Below are positions 15,336 through 23,087 of a stretch of DNA of 32,745 nt, one piece after another. Source of the DNA: Oscillospiraceae bacterium (GTDB lineage Bacteria; Bacillota; Clostridia; Oscillospirales; Oscillospiraceae); assembly GCA_016295225.1 (NCBI GenBank), contig JAEDLP010000005.1, positions 1 to 32,745 of the forward strand, written 5' to 3'. Positions within the stretch are counted from its first letter, which is position 1. Every line of letters begins with the position of its first letter. The notes beneath the pieces are model-generated. The model was not told where the DNA came from and did no database searches. It was given only the letters and a program-made list of their open reading frames with translations. A program made the position numbers and the translations under genes.

Positions 15336-15422
15336 TTCAAATTTGAATTGCGTTTCAAAAACAAAACAGCGAGTTTTCAAGCACGGCAGGCACCGCAGAA
15401 ACTATCGTTTTGATTTTGAAAC
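15336..15422. promoter_or_regulatory. Candidate upstream activator sites for the sigma-54 activator
   Basis: GTTTTGATTTTGAAAC at 15407-15422 and GTTTCAAAAACAAAAC at 15352-15367 are inverted copies of one 16-mer with a single difference, centred 55 bp apart. TTCAAATTTGAA, a perfect palindrome, lies at 15336-15347. They begin ~175-190 bp upstream of the -24 box and start just after the activator's stop codon, a usual distance for enhancer sites. That the adjacent activator binds them is inference. Confidence 0.6.
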
Positions 15423-15426
15423 ACTC

Positions 15427-16926
15427 TTACAGAAGACCGGCGGACTCATATTTCTTCTTCCGGCGCAGGAGGGTGGCCGGGTCCATCTTCAGCCGCCGGG
15501 CGGCTCCCCGGACGCTTCCCTCCGCCTCCAGAGCCTGGCCGATCAGGGTGGCCTCGAACTTCTCCATCCGGGCCTGTAGCCCCTCCTCCTCCGGCAGCTC
15601 CGGCGCGGAAAGCGCCTGCTCCGGCTGGTGGACGGGAACCGGGTCCACCCCATAGGTGGGCGAGATGCTATGAGGCGTGTGGAGATTTCCGTTGTCCATG
15701 ATGGCCAGGTCCTCGGCCAGAATCTCCTCCCCATCGCTCATAATGAAGGCCCGCTCCATGACGTTCCGCAGCTCCCGGACGTTGCCCGGCCAGTCGTATT
15801 GCAGCAGAACAGCCTCGGCCCCGGCGGAGATGGTCTTTTTATTCTCGTAGTTGTGGTTCAGCTCGTCGATCACGTTCTGGGCCAGCTTGGTGATGTCCCG
15901 CTTCCGCTCCCGCAGCGGGGGCACATAGACCGGAAAGACGCTCAGCCGGTAGAACAGGTCCTCCCGGAAGGTCCCCTCCCGGACGCATTTTTGCAGGTCC
16001 CGATGGGTGGCGGCGATGACCCGGACGTCCACCTTGATGGGCTTGCTGCCGCCCACCCGGGTGATCTCCCGCTCCTGGAGGACCCGGAGGAGCTTGGTCT
16101 GGATGGCCAGGGACAGCTCGCCCACTTCGTCCAGAAAAATAGTCCCCTGATCGGCCACCTCAAACAGACCGGCCTTGCCCTCCCGGTTGGCCCCGGTGAA
16201 GGCCCCTCGCTCATAGCCGAAGAGCTCGCTCTCCGCCAGGTTCTCCGGGATGGCGCCGCAGTTGACCCGGATGAAATTTTTCCTGGCCCGGGGGGACCGC
16301 TGGTGGATGTAGGAGGCGATGCGCTCCTTGCCGGCGCCGGTCTCCCCCTGGATCAGCACCACCGTGTCCAACTGGGCCGCCCGGCCCACGATCCGCAGGA
16401 GGTTCAGGGTCGCCGGGTCCTCGGCCACCATCTGAGGGGTCTGCAGAAGCTGCTCCCGGATCAGGTCAATCTCCCGCTCGTACCGGGCAGAGATCTCCCG
16501 CTGGGTATCCAGGGTTTTCTGGAGGGCAAAGAGCTCGGAGACATCCCGCACGTTGGTGACCACCATGCAGATCTCATCCTTCTCGTCATAAATGGGGGTG
16601 CTGGTAACTACCGCCCGTTTCTTCGTCGTAAAGGTCTGTTCCAGGGTCACTTCATGCCCCTGGTCCAGGGCCATGAGGGTGGCCGACTTGGAGATGATCC
16701 CGTTCCTGACCAGGTCCACCATAGGGATGCCCAAAACGTCCCGGGCCGTGAGACCGGAAATGATCTCATAGGACCGGTTGCACCAAATGGGCGTGGCCTC
16801 CTGGTCCGTGACGAAAATGCCGTCAAAGGAGCTCTCCAGAATGGCCATGATCCGCTGCAGGGCATCCACCCCCGCACCGAAGGCAATTTTCGGCTGTTTT
16901 GGCAGATAGACTCGGTTTCGTTTCAT
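15427..16926 (-). CDS. PAS-domain sigma-54-dependent transcriptional activator
   Basis: A 499-residue enhancer-binding protein. A PAS sensor domain lies near residues 22-135 (DGIFVTDQEATPIWCN and ARDVLGIPMVDLV); a linker helix leads to the AAA+ domain with Walker A GETGAGKE (194-201), the sigma-54 contact loop GAFTGA (241-246), Walker B GTIFLDEVGE (261-270), and the arginine-rich LFYRLSVFPVYVPPLRER. A Fis-type helix-turn-helix ends the protein (VRGAARRLKMDPATLLRRKKKY). The start at 16926 has GGAGG eight bases upstream. Position and the nearby -24/-12 promoter make it the activator of the 4-hydroxybutyrate operon. The PAS domain may sense GABA, a pathway intermediate or redox state; which one is unknown. 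Confidence 0.93.
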   Translation of the reverse strand: MKRNRVYLPKQPKIAFGAGVDALQRIMAILESSFDGIFVTDQEATPIWCNRSYEIISGLTARDVLGIPMVDLVRNGIISKSATLMALDQGHEVTLEQTFTTKKRAVVTSTPIYDEKDEICMVVTNVRDVSELFALQKTLDTQREISARYEREIDLIREQLLQTPQMVAEDPATLNLLRIVGRAAQLDTVVLIQGETGAGKERIASYIHQRSPRARKNFIRVNCGAIPENLAESELFGYERGAFTGANREGKAGLFEVADQGTIFLDEVGELSLAIQTKLLRVLQEREITRVGGSKPIKVDVRVIAATHRDLQKCVREGTFREDLFYRLSVFPVYVPPLRERKRDITKLAQNVIDELNHNYENKKTISAGAEAVLLQYDWPGNVRELRNVMERAFIMSDGEEILAEDLAIMDNGNLHTPHSISPTYGVDPVPVHQPEQALSAPELPEEEGLQARMEKFEATLIGQALEAEGSVRGAARRLKMDPATLLRRKKKYESAGLL

Positions 16927-16944
16927 GGATATCACCTCCGGGTC

Positions 16945-16973
16945 AGCATACCAAGTCTTGCCCCCGGTGTCAA
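16945..16973 (-). promoter_or_regulatory. Sigma-A promoter of the activator gene
   Basis: TTGACA (16968-16973), a 17-base spacer, and TATGCT (16945-16950) on the minus strand. The expected start near 16938 gives a leader of about 12 bases. Confidence 0.75.
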
Positions 16974-16974
16974 C

Positions 16975-17003
16975 TTCTCAGGAGGACATTTTTATGGTAT
17001 ACT
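16975..17003 (+). promoter_or_regulatory. Probable sigma-A promoter of rpoN
   Basis: TATACT (16998-17003) with TTCTCA 17 bases upstream (4 of 6 at -35). It lies back to back with the activator promoter in a 109-bp gap. Confidence 0.5.
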
Positions 17004-17035
17004 ATTCTTATCTATCGTAATTGGGAGGTAGCCCC

Positions 17036-18367
17036 ATGGCCCTTGACCAGCTGCTTCGTCTGGCCCAGACGTTGAACCTCTCCCCTTCCCTGCTCCAGTC
17101 CATGCACATCCTGCAGATGAACACCCAGGAGCTCTCCGACTATTTAAACAATATGGCCCTGGAAAACCCCGCCATGGAATACGACGAGGGCCAGGGCGAC
17201 GGTCCCTCCTGGGAGGAATTCTCCAGCCGTATCCCCTGGCTGGCGGATACCCCCGCACCCACCTACGGCGGCGAGGCCCCGGCCGAAGCGGGGTCTGTCC
17301 CGGATCAGACCGATTCCCTGGATCTTCTCCTCCGGGATCAGCTGGCCCGCCTGTCCCTGGACCCGCCCCTTTTGGCCCTGTGCCAGTACCTGGCGGACAA
17401 CCTGGACCCCAAGGGCCGCCTGGATCAGTCCGACCTGGACGGTCTCGCCCGGGCGGGCGTTCCAGAGGCCCTGCTGACCCAGGCGGTGGAGACGCTACAG
17501 ACCCTGGACCCACCGGGAATCGCCGCCCGCAGCGCCAGAGAGTGCCTGGCCCTGCAGCTTAAGCGACTGCCGGGGGATCAGCGTCTGGCCATCCGCCTCT
17601 GCGACCACCTGGAGGAGTTGGCCCAGGGGACACTGAAATTAAAAGCCCTGGCTGACCGGCTGGGGGCTGACCAGGAGGAGCTTCGGCAGGCCGTCGACGT
17701 GATCCGCTCCCTGGACCCGGATCCGGTGGGGGACCTGACCCCGGCGGAGCCTGTCCAATACATCCGCCCCGACGCCTGGGTGGCAGAGGTGGACGGGCAG
17801 CTCCAGGTCTTTGTGAACCAGTGGGATCTGCCCCGGTTCTCCCTCAGCCAGGACTATTTGCAGATGGTGAAAACCGGCCAGGAGGACGAGGCGGCGGACT
17901 ACCTCCGCCAGAAAATCCACCAGGCCCAGTGGATCCTCCAGTGCGTCCGGCGGCGGCAATCCACCCTGGAGGCCTGTCTCTCCGCCCTGGTAAAAGCCCA
18001 GGAAAACTTTTTCCGGGGCCGCTGGGAGGCTCCCGGTCCCCTGCTGCGGCGGGAGCTGGCCGAACAACTGGAGGTCCATCCCTCCACCGTCACCCGCACC
18101 CTGGGACATAAGTATATCCAGTGCCGCCAGGGACTTTTCCCCACTGCCTACTTTTTCTCCCGAAAAACCGGCGGGGAGCAGTCCGATAAAGCCCTCAAGG
18201 CCCGTATCGCCCGCATGATCCGGGATGAGGATCCCACCCGTCCCCTCAGCGACCAGGCCATCGGCGACCGTCTGGCCGCCGACGGCATTCCCCTGTCCCG
18301 CCGCACCGTGGCCAAATATCGCCAGGCCCTGGGGCTCCCCTCCAGCCAGCGGCGGCGGGTCCGGTAA
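17036..18367 (+). CDS. rpoN: RNA polymerase sigma-54 factor
   Basis: A 443-residue sigma-54, which makes polymerase closed complexes at -24/-12 promoters that require AAA+ activators. Region I (residues 1-50) shows the usual Leu/Gln-rich pattern LSPSLLQSMHILQMNTQELSDYL. A short acidic linker follows, then the core-binding part, the helix-turn-helix near EQLEVHPSTVTRTLGHKYIQ, and at the end the RpoN box SRRTVAKYRQ (421-430; consensus ARRTVAKYR). The length is slightly short but normal for clostridial members. The start ATG at 17036 has GGGAGG seven bases upstream. Divergent from its activator gene, it suggests a dedicated regulatory unit. Confidence 0.95.
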   Translation: MALDQLLRLAQTLNLSPSLLQSMHILQMNTQELSDYLNNMALENPAMEYDEGQGDGPSWEEFSSRIPWLADTPAPTYGGEAPAEAGSVPDQTDSLDLLLRDQLARLSLDPPLLALCQYLADNLDPKGRLDQSDLDGLARAGVPEALLTQAVETLQTLDPPGIAARSARECLALQLKRLPGDQRLAIRLCDHLEELAQGTLKLKALADRLGADQEELRQAVDVIRSLDPDPVGDLTPAEPVQYIRPDAWVAEVDGQLQVFVNQWDLPRFSLSQDYLQMVKTGQEDEAADYLRQKIHQAQWILQCVRRRQSTLEACLSALVKAQENFFRGRWEAPGPLLRRELAEQLEVHPSTVTRTLGHKYIQCRQGLFPTAYFFSRKTGGEQSDKALKARIARMIRDEDPTRPLSDQAIGDRLAADGIPLSRRTVAKYRQALGLPSSQRRRVR

Positions 18368-18368
18368 C

Positions 18369-18400
18369 AAAAACACCACGCTGTCTGCGTGGTGTTTTTT
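18369..18400. terminator. Bidirectional terminator between rpoN and the pseudouridine synthase gene
   Basis: AAAAACACCACGC (18369-18381), a 5-base loop, GCGTGGTGTTTTT, with one further T. The converging genes end at 18367 and 18402, so it serves both strands. Confidence 0.93.
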
Positions 18401-18401
18401 C

Positions 18402-19271
18402 TCAAATCAGTTTCCGGAATCCACGGGGGAGCTCAGCCCGGTAGGTGGTCTCCTTGCCGGTGATGGGATGAGTGAAGGTTAGCTCGTGGGCGTGGAGGCA
18501 CAGCCGGTGCAGCGGATCGGTGGCCGCTCCATAGGTCCGGTCTCCCGCCACCGGGCAGCCCATCTCACTGAGATGGACGCGGATCTGATTCTTGCGGCCG
18601 GTGGACAGCTCCACCTCCAGCAGGGAATAGCGCTTCCCCTGCTTCACGGTTTTATAGTGGGTAATGGCCTCCTTGCCGCCGGTAGGGACGGAATAGACCT
18701 TGTGGATGCCGTTCTCCCGCAGGAAGGTGCGGATGGTATCCGCCTGCTTGGGAGGCGTCCCCTCCACCACGGCGGTGTAGCCCCGGCGGCGGACGATGGA
18801 CTCCCAGTTGTCCTGGAAGGCCCGCTTGATCCCCTCGCTCTTGGCAAAGAGGAGGACGCCGGAGGTGTCCCGGTCCAGCCGGTGGACGATGAACACCCGG
18901 GCCTTGGGGTTCCCCGCCCGGACGTAGTCCGTCACCTGTCGGTAGGCAGTGCGCTCCCGCTCCTTGTCGCTGGCCATAGACAGCAGGCCGGCGGGCTTGT
19001 CCACCACGATGATCTCCTCGTCCTCCCACAAAATGGGAAAGGGCAGGGCGGTCTTTTTCACGATCTCCGGCAGGATGGTCACAGTCTGGCCGGGCAATAA
19101 CTTGTGGTCGTGGCGGGTGACGCCCTGACCGTCCACCACCACCTGGCCCCGGGTGAGCAGACCCTTCACAGTGTTGCGGCTCTTGTCCCGCACCGTCTCC
19201 AGCAGGAAGGGCAGCAGGGTGGTCTCCGTCTCCACGGCGTACTGACGGGCGGGGTTCTGTTTATGTTTCAT
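18402..19271 (-). CDS. RluA-family pseudouridine synthase
   Basis: A 289-residue RNA pseudouridine synthase. An S4-like RNA-binding segment occupies the N-terminus (SRNTVKGLLTRGQVVVDGQ), followed by the catalytic domain with the motif HRLDRDTSGVLLFAKS, whose Asp in RLDRDTSG is the catalytic residue. Other family blocks are IIVVDKPAGLLS, TGRKNQIRVHLSEMGCPVAGD and RLCLHAHELTFTHP. This is the RluA/RluD group that modifies 23S rRNA or tRNA; the exact uridine cannot be assigned. It follows the DegV gene by 6 bases and ends the operon at the shared terminator. Confidence 0.92.
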   Translation of the reverse strand: MKHKQNPARQYAVETETTLLPFLLETVRDKSRNTVKGLLTRGQVVVDGQGVTRHDHKLLPGQTVTILPEIVKKTALPFPILWEDEEIIVVDKPAGLLSMASDKERERTAYRQVTDYVRAGNPKARVFIVHRLDRDTSGVLLFAKSEGIKRAFQDNWESIVRRRGYTAVVEGTPPKQADTIRTFLRENGIHKVYSVPTGGKEAITHYKTVKQGKRYSLLEVELSTGRKNQIRVHLSEMGCPVAGDRTYGAATDPLHRLCLHAHELTFTHPITGKETTYRAELPRGFRKLI

Positions 19272-19277
19272 TATCTC

Positions 19278-20156
19278 TTACTCCGGGCGGCGATCCTTGC
19301 CCAGGAAGAACAGAGCGATAACCCCCTTGCCCGTGTGGGAGCCGATGACGGGGCCCACGTTGCCGATGACCACCTCGGCCACCGGGAATTTCTCCCGAAT
19401 CATGGTGGCCAGGCCCTCGGTCTCCTCCCGGCAGTCGCCCTGGCTGATGAAGATCCGCTGTCCTTCAGGCTCCTCCACCAGGGTCTCCATCTTGTCCAGC
19501 AGGGCTTCGATGGACTTTTTGCGGCCCTTCACGGTGGTCACGGCCACCAGACGGCCCTCCTCATCCACCCGGAGAACGGGCTTCACCTGGAGGAGAGATC
19601 CGAAGACCGCCTTGCCGGGAGACAGGCGGCCGCCCCGGCGCAGCTGGGTCAGGTTGCCCACGGTGAACCAGTGGCAGACCCGGCCCCTGGTGGCCTCCGC
19701 AAAGTCGCGGACCTCCTCAATGGACTTGCCCTTGCCCTTCTCCCGGAGCGTCAGGTCCACCAGCAGGCCCTGGCCCATGGAGGCGCACAGGGTATCCACC
19801 GCGTAGATCTTGGCCTCGGGAAATTCTTCCTTCAGCTCATCCAGGGCGATGCAGCCATTCTGATAGGTGGCGCTCAGGGCGGAGGAAAAGGCCAGGTAGA
19901 GGAGATCCTTCCCCGCCTCAAGAATGGGGCGGAAATAGGACTTGAACTCATCCACGTTGGGGGCGGAGGTCTGGGCAGACTCCCCCTTCAACAGCCGCTC
20001 GTAGAACTCATGGAGATCGGGGCCGTCACCGGGACGGTTATAGAACCGCTGGTCGCCAAACTGGACGGACAGGGGGATCACAGTGAGATCCAGGGCCTCC
20101 ACCTGGTCCGGGTTCAGGTCGCAGCAGGAATCGGTCACGATGACATACTCTCTCAT
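19278..20156 (-). CDS. DegV-family fatty-acid-binding protein
   Basis: A 292-residue protein of the DegV/FakB family, which binds a fatty acid and, with a FakA kinase, feeds exogenous fatty acids into phospholipid synthesis. It starts REYVIVTDSCCDLNPDQ, has the TSAPNVDEF segment (with the serine region seen around TSxPS in relatives), the LAFSSALSATYQNG block, and a second domain beginning near GRLSPGKAVFGSLLQVKPVL. A strong AAAGGAGG precedes the ATG. It lies 24 bases after the hemolysin III-type gene and overlaps its transcript. No fakA gene is in the window. Confidence 0.9.
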   Translation of the reverse strand: MREYVIVTDSCCDLNPDQVEALDLTVIPLSVQFGDQRFYNRPGDGPDLHEFYERLLKGESAQTSAPNVDEFKSYFRPILEAGKDLLYLAFSSALSATYQNGCIALDELKEEFPEAKIYAVDTLCASMGQGLLVDLTLREKGKGKSIEEVRDFAEATRGRVCHWFTVGNLTQLRRGGRLSPGKAVFGSLLQVKPVLRVDEEGRLVAVTTVKGRKKSIEALLDKMETLVEEPEGQRIFISQGDCREETEGLATMIREKFPVAEVVIGNVGPVIGSHTGKGVIALFFLGKDRRPE

Positions 20157-20180
20157 AGGGGGAATCCTCCTTTATTTAAA

Positions 20181-20846
20181 TCAGAAACAGCAGTTGGTAT
20201 ATACAGTGAAAAATTGAAAAACCGTACCGGCCAGCACAAAGAAGTGCCAGACGCCGTGGCGGTAGAGCTTTTCTTTTTGCCGGTAAAACAGGATGCCTAC
20301 CGTATAGCACACACCGCCCAGAACCAGAAAGACGAAGCCCATGGTCGTGAGGGAGCGGTAAATGGAGGGCAGCGCAATGAGGCACATCCAGCCCATGACC
20401 ACGTAGAGCGCCATGGAAAGCTTCTTCCACCGCTTCATGTTCACGGCGTTGAGGACGATGCCCACCACGGCGCAGGCGGCGTTGACGCCAAAGACCGTCC
20501 AGCCCAGAGCGCCGCCGATGTTCACCAGGCAGATGGGGATATAGGTCCCCAGAATCAGAAAGAAAATGGAGCAGTGATCCAGGACCTGAAAGACCCGCTT
20601 TCCCTTGCTCTCCGCCAGGGCGTGGTACAGACAGGAGACCAGATACAGCACGATCATCGACGCCCCAAAGATGGCGACGCTGACCACGTTGATGGCGCCG
20701 CCGTACTTGGCCGCCCGCACCACCAGGAGCACCAGGCCGGCAATGGCCAGCAAAGCGCCAACCCCATGGGAAATGGCGTTGAGGATCTCCTCCCCCAGCT
20801 TCTGCCGGCGGACGGAACCATCGGAATTGGACATGGATGCTGTCAT
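20181..20846 (-). CDS. Hemolysin III / PAQR-family membrane protein
   Basis: A 221-residue integral membrane protein with seven likely helices. The family signatures are ILNAISHGVGALLAIAGL near the N-terminus, YLVSCLYHALAE, VLDHCSIFFLILGTYIPICL, and the C-terminal HGVWHFFVLAGTVFQFF, whose histidines correspond to the presumed metal site of PAQR/adiponectin-receptor-like proteins. The bacterial members (YqfA/TrhA type) are linked to membrane lipid homeostasis rather than proven haemolysis. The ATG at 20846 has AGGAGG nine bases upstream; the further upstream TTG has none. It is the first gene of a three-gene operon with the DegV and pseudouridine synthase genes. Confidence 0.9.
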   Translation of the reverse strand: MTASMSNSDGSVRRQKLGEEILNAISHGVGALLAIAGLVLLVVRAAKYGGAINVVSVAIFGASMIVLYLVSCLYHALAESKGKRVFQVLDHCSIFFLILGTYIPICLVNIGGALGWTVFGVNAACAVVGIVLNAVNMKRWKKLSMALYVVMGWMCLIALPSIYRSLTTMGFVFLVLGGVCYTVGILFYRQKEKLYRHGVWHFFVLAGTVFQFFTVYTNCCF

Positions 20847-20899
20847 GGACACTCCCCTCCTTACTGTTTTCAAAATCGGTTCATCTTGTTTTCAATATT

Positions 20900-20928
20900 A
20901 GAATATCATTTTATCCTTGGAAAGTCAA
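20900..20928 (-). promoter_or_regulatory. Sigma-A promoter of the hemolysin III-DegV-RluA operon
   Basis: TTGACT (20923-20928), 17 bases, TATTCT (20900-20905) on the minus strand. Confidence 0.7.
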
Positions 20929-21029
20929 GAGCAGATATCGCACCTGACGGGGCTTGTCTTCATCCGTCTCGGCTTTTCCGTGGGTTTGCCACATTTCCTG
21001 CAGGATTCTCTAAAAAATGCGTTTTCCCC

Positions 21030-21058
21030 TTGACTTTTCCGCTGTCAGCTTTTATACT
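21030..21058 (+). promoter_or_regulatory. Sigma-A promoter of the ligase operon
   Basis: TTGACT (21030-21035), 17-base spacer, TATACT (21053-21058). The start near 21065 leaves an AT-rich leader of about 70 bases. The ~100 bases between this and the opposing promoter show nothing else. Confidence 0.75.
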
Positions 21059-21133
21059 TCATTATAATAAAAATATTATGCAGCTATAAACTATATAATC
21101 TGCAATCATTTAACTGAGATAGGAATGATTTCT

Positions 21134-22438
21134 ATGGCAATGTATCAACCCGAAATCGAAACCATGCCCCAGGATCAACTCCGCGCCCTCCAGAGCGAGC
21201 GCCTGGTCAAGCAGGTTCGTCACGTTTATGACAACGTCCCCTACTACCGCAAAAAGATGGAGGAAAAAGGCGTCACCCCCGATGATATCAAGGGCCTGGA
21301 CGACCTCCACAAGCTCCCCTTCCTCACCAAGGACGACCTGCGGGAGGCCTATCCCTACGGCCTCATGGGCAAGCCCCTGAGCGACTGCGTCCGCATCCAG
21401 TCCACCTCCGGCACCACCGGCCGCCGTGTGGTGGCTTTCTACACCCAGCACGACGTGGATCTGTGGGAGGACTGCTGCGCCCGGGCCATCATGGCCGCCG
21501 GCGGCACCAAGGACGATGTGGTTCACGTGTCCTACGGCTACGGCCTCTTCACCGGCGGCGCGGGCCTCCACGGCGGCTCCCACAAGGTGGGCAGCCTGAC
21601 CCTGCCCATGTCCTCCGGCAACACCGACCGGCAGATCCAGTTCATGGTGGATCTGGAATCCACCATCCTCTGCTGCACCCCCTCCTACGCCGCCTATCTG
21701 GCCGAGACCATCCAGGAGCGGGGCCTGCGGGATCAGATCAAGCTGAAGGCCGGTATCTTCGGCGCAGAGGCCTGGTCCGAGGAAATGCGCCAGGACATCC
21801 AGAACAAACTGGGCATCAAGGCCTATGATATCTACGGCCTTACCGAGCTGTCCGGCCCCGGCGTCTCCTATGAGTGCAGCGAGCAGTCCGGTATGCACAT
21901 CTGCGAGGATCACTTCATCGCAGAGATCATTGACCCCGACACCGGCGAGGTTCTCCCCGACGGCACCAAGGGTGAGCTGGTCTTTACCTCCATTACCAAG
22001 GAGGCCTTCCCCCTGCTCCGTTACCGCACCAAGGACATCTGCGTGCTGAACCGCACCAAGTGCTCCTGCGGCCGCACCCACGTCCGCATGGCCAAGCCCA
22101 TGGGCCGCTCCGACGATATGCTCATCATCCGCGGCGTCAACGTCTTCCCCTCTCAGATCGAGGAAGTCCTGCTGAAGGTCAGCGGCGGCGATATCACCCC
22201 CAACTATCAGATCATCGTGGGCCGCGAGAACAACACCGACACCCTGGACATCAACGTGGAAATGAGCGAGGCCATGTTCTCCGACGACATCCGCTCCGTG
22301 GAACGGGTGGAGAAGAACATCGTGGCCCAGCTGCGCTCCATGCTGGGCATCGGCGCCAAGGTCCACCTGGTGAACCCCAAGACCATCGCCCGCAGCGAAG
22401 GCAAGGCCGTCCGTATCATCGACAACCGGAAACTGTAA
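21134..22438 (+). CDS. paaK: Phenylacetate-CoA ligase family AMP-forming enzyme
   Basis: A 434-residue acyl-adenylate enzyme activating phenylacetate or another aryl acid to its CoA thioester. It shows the phosphate-binding loop STSGTTGRR, the YGLTELSGPG motif of the adenylate site, RYRTKDIC and the C-terminal hinge GRSDDMLIIRGVNVFPSQIEE. A CSCGRTH segment in the C-terminal part is usual in the PaaK group. The ATG at 21134 has AGGA at suitable distance; an ATG nine bases earlier sits on the ribosome site. In gut Firmicutes this gene often pairs with an ACT-domain gene, as here. In many such anaerobes it activates indoleacetate, phenylacetate or other amino acid products; the actual acid is unknown. 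Confidence 0.88.
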   Translation: MAMYQPEIETMPQDQLRALQSERLVKQVRHVYDNVPYYRKKMEEKGVTPDDIKGLDDLHKLPFLTKDDLREAYPYGLMGKPLSDCVRIQSTSGTTGRRVVAFYTQHDVDLWEDCCARAIMAAGGTKDDVVHVSYGYGLFTGGAGLHGGSHKVGSLTLPMSSGNTDRQIQFMVDLESTILCCTPSYAAYLAETIQERGLRDQIKLKAGIFGAEAWSEEMRQDIQNKLGIKAYDIYGLTELSGPGVSYECSEQSGMHICEDHFIAEIIDPDTGEVLPDGTKGELVFTSITKEAFPLLRYRTKDICVLNRTKCSCGRTHVRMAKPMGRSDDMLIIRGVNVFPSQIEEVLLKVSGGDITPNYQIIVGRENNTDTLDINVEMSEAMFSDDIRSVERVEKNIVAQLRSMLGIGAKVHLVNPKTIARSEGKAVRIIDNRKL

Positions 22439-22450
22439 GGAGGGACCATC

Positions 22451-22882
22451 ATGTTAATTAAGCAGATCTCTGTTTTCGTGGAAAACGTACCCGGCCAGCT
22501 CAGCGAGGTCTCCAAGATCCTGGGTGAAAACGGCATCGACATGAGCGCCCTCTCCCTGGCTGACACCTCCGAGTTCGGCATTCTGCGGCTCATCGTCAAC
22601 GACCCGGAAAAGGCCTGCGACGTCCTCCGCGCCCAGAACTACATCGTGAAGCAGAACTACGTGGTGGCTGCGGTGGTGGATGACCGTCCCGGCGGCCTCA
22701 CCGGCGTGCTGGACATCCTGGCCGCCGCCAACGTGGCTGTGGAATACATGTATGCCTTCGTGGGCAGCAAGGACGGCCACGCCGTGGTGGTCATCCGCCC
22801 CGACAACGCCGAGACCGCGCTGAAGGCCCTGGACGAAAACCACGTCTCCACCCTGGACCCCAAGGATATCTACCGCCTGTAA
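22451..22882 (+). CDS. Tandem ACT-domain protein
   Basis: A 143-residue protein made of two ACT domains (about 1-68 and 69-143), starting MLIKQISVFVENVPGQLSEV, with the second repeat beginning YVVAAVVDDRPGGLTGVLDIL. ACT domains bind amino acids as small regulatory modules. It begins 12 bases after the ligase stop with AAGGAGG, so it belongs to the same transcript. The pairing suggests that it senses an aromatic amino acid and controls the ligase, which is inference. Confidence 0.9.
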   Translation: MLIKQISVFVENVPGQLSEVSKILGENGIDMSALSLADTSEFGILRLIVNDPEKACDVLRAQNYIVKQNYVVAAVVDDRPGGLTGVLDILAAANVAVEYMYAFVGSKDGHAVVVIRPDNAETALKALDENHVSTLDPKDIYRL

Positions 22883-22973
22883 CCTTTGATACCAAATCTT
22901 TCTTCATACAACATCCTCTTTATGCGCCTGTCTCCCAACCCCTTCTTCTCTTTCTTTCTTGTCACAGGCGCAG

Positions 22974-23006
22974 AATCCACCCCCGACCACTGGTTGGGGG
23001 TGGATT
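22974..23006 (+). terminator. Intrinsic terminator after the ACT-domain gene
   Basis: AATCCACCCCC (22974-22984) pairs with GGGGGTGGATT (22996-23006), followed by TCTTTGG. The stem can extend inward by wobble. Confidence 0.8.
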
Positions 23007-23027
23007 TCTTTGGGCCGAAAAGAAAAG

Positions 23028-23057
23028 CCGGGCGTTTCGGCTTTCCGAAACGCCCGG
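23028..23057 (-). terminator. Intrinsic terminator of the rpsB-tsf operon
   Basis: CCGGGCGTTTCGG (23028-23040), 4-base loop, CCGAAACGCCCGG; on the minus strand CTTTTCTTTTC follows. It is 31 bases past the tsf stop. Confidence 0.88.
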
Positions 23058-23087
23058 TCGTATGATTGAACACGCTCTGGGGGCAAA

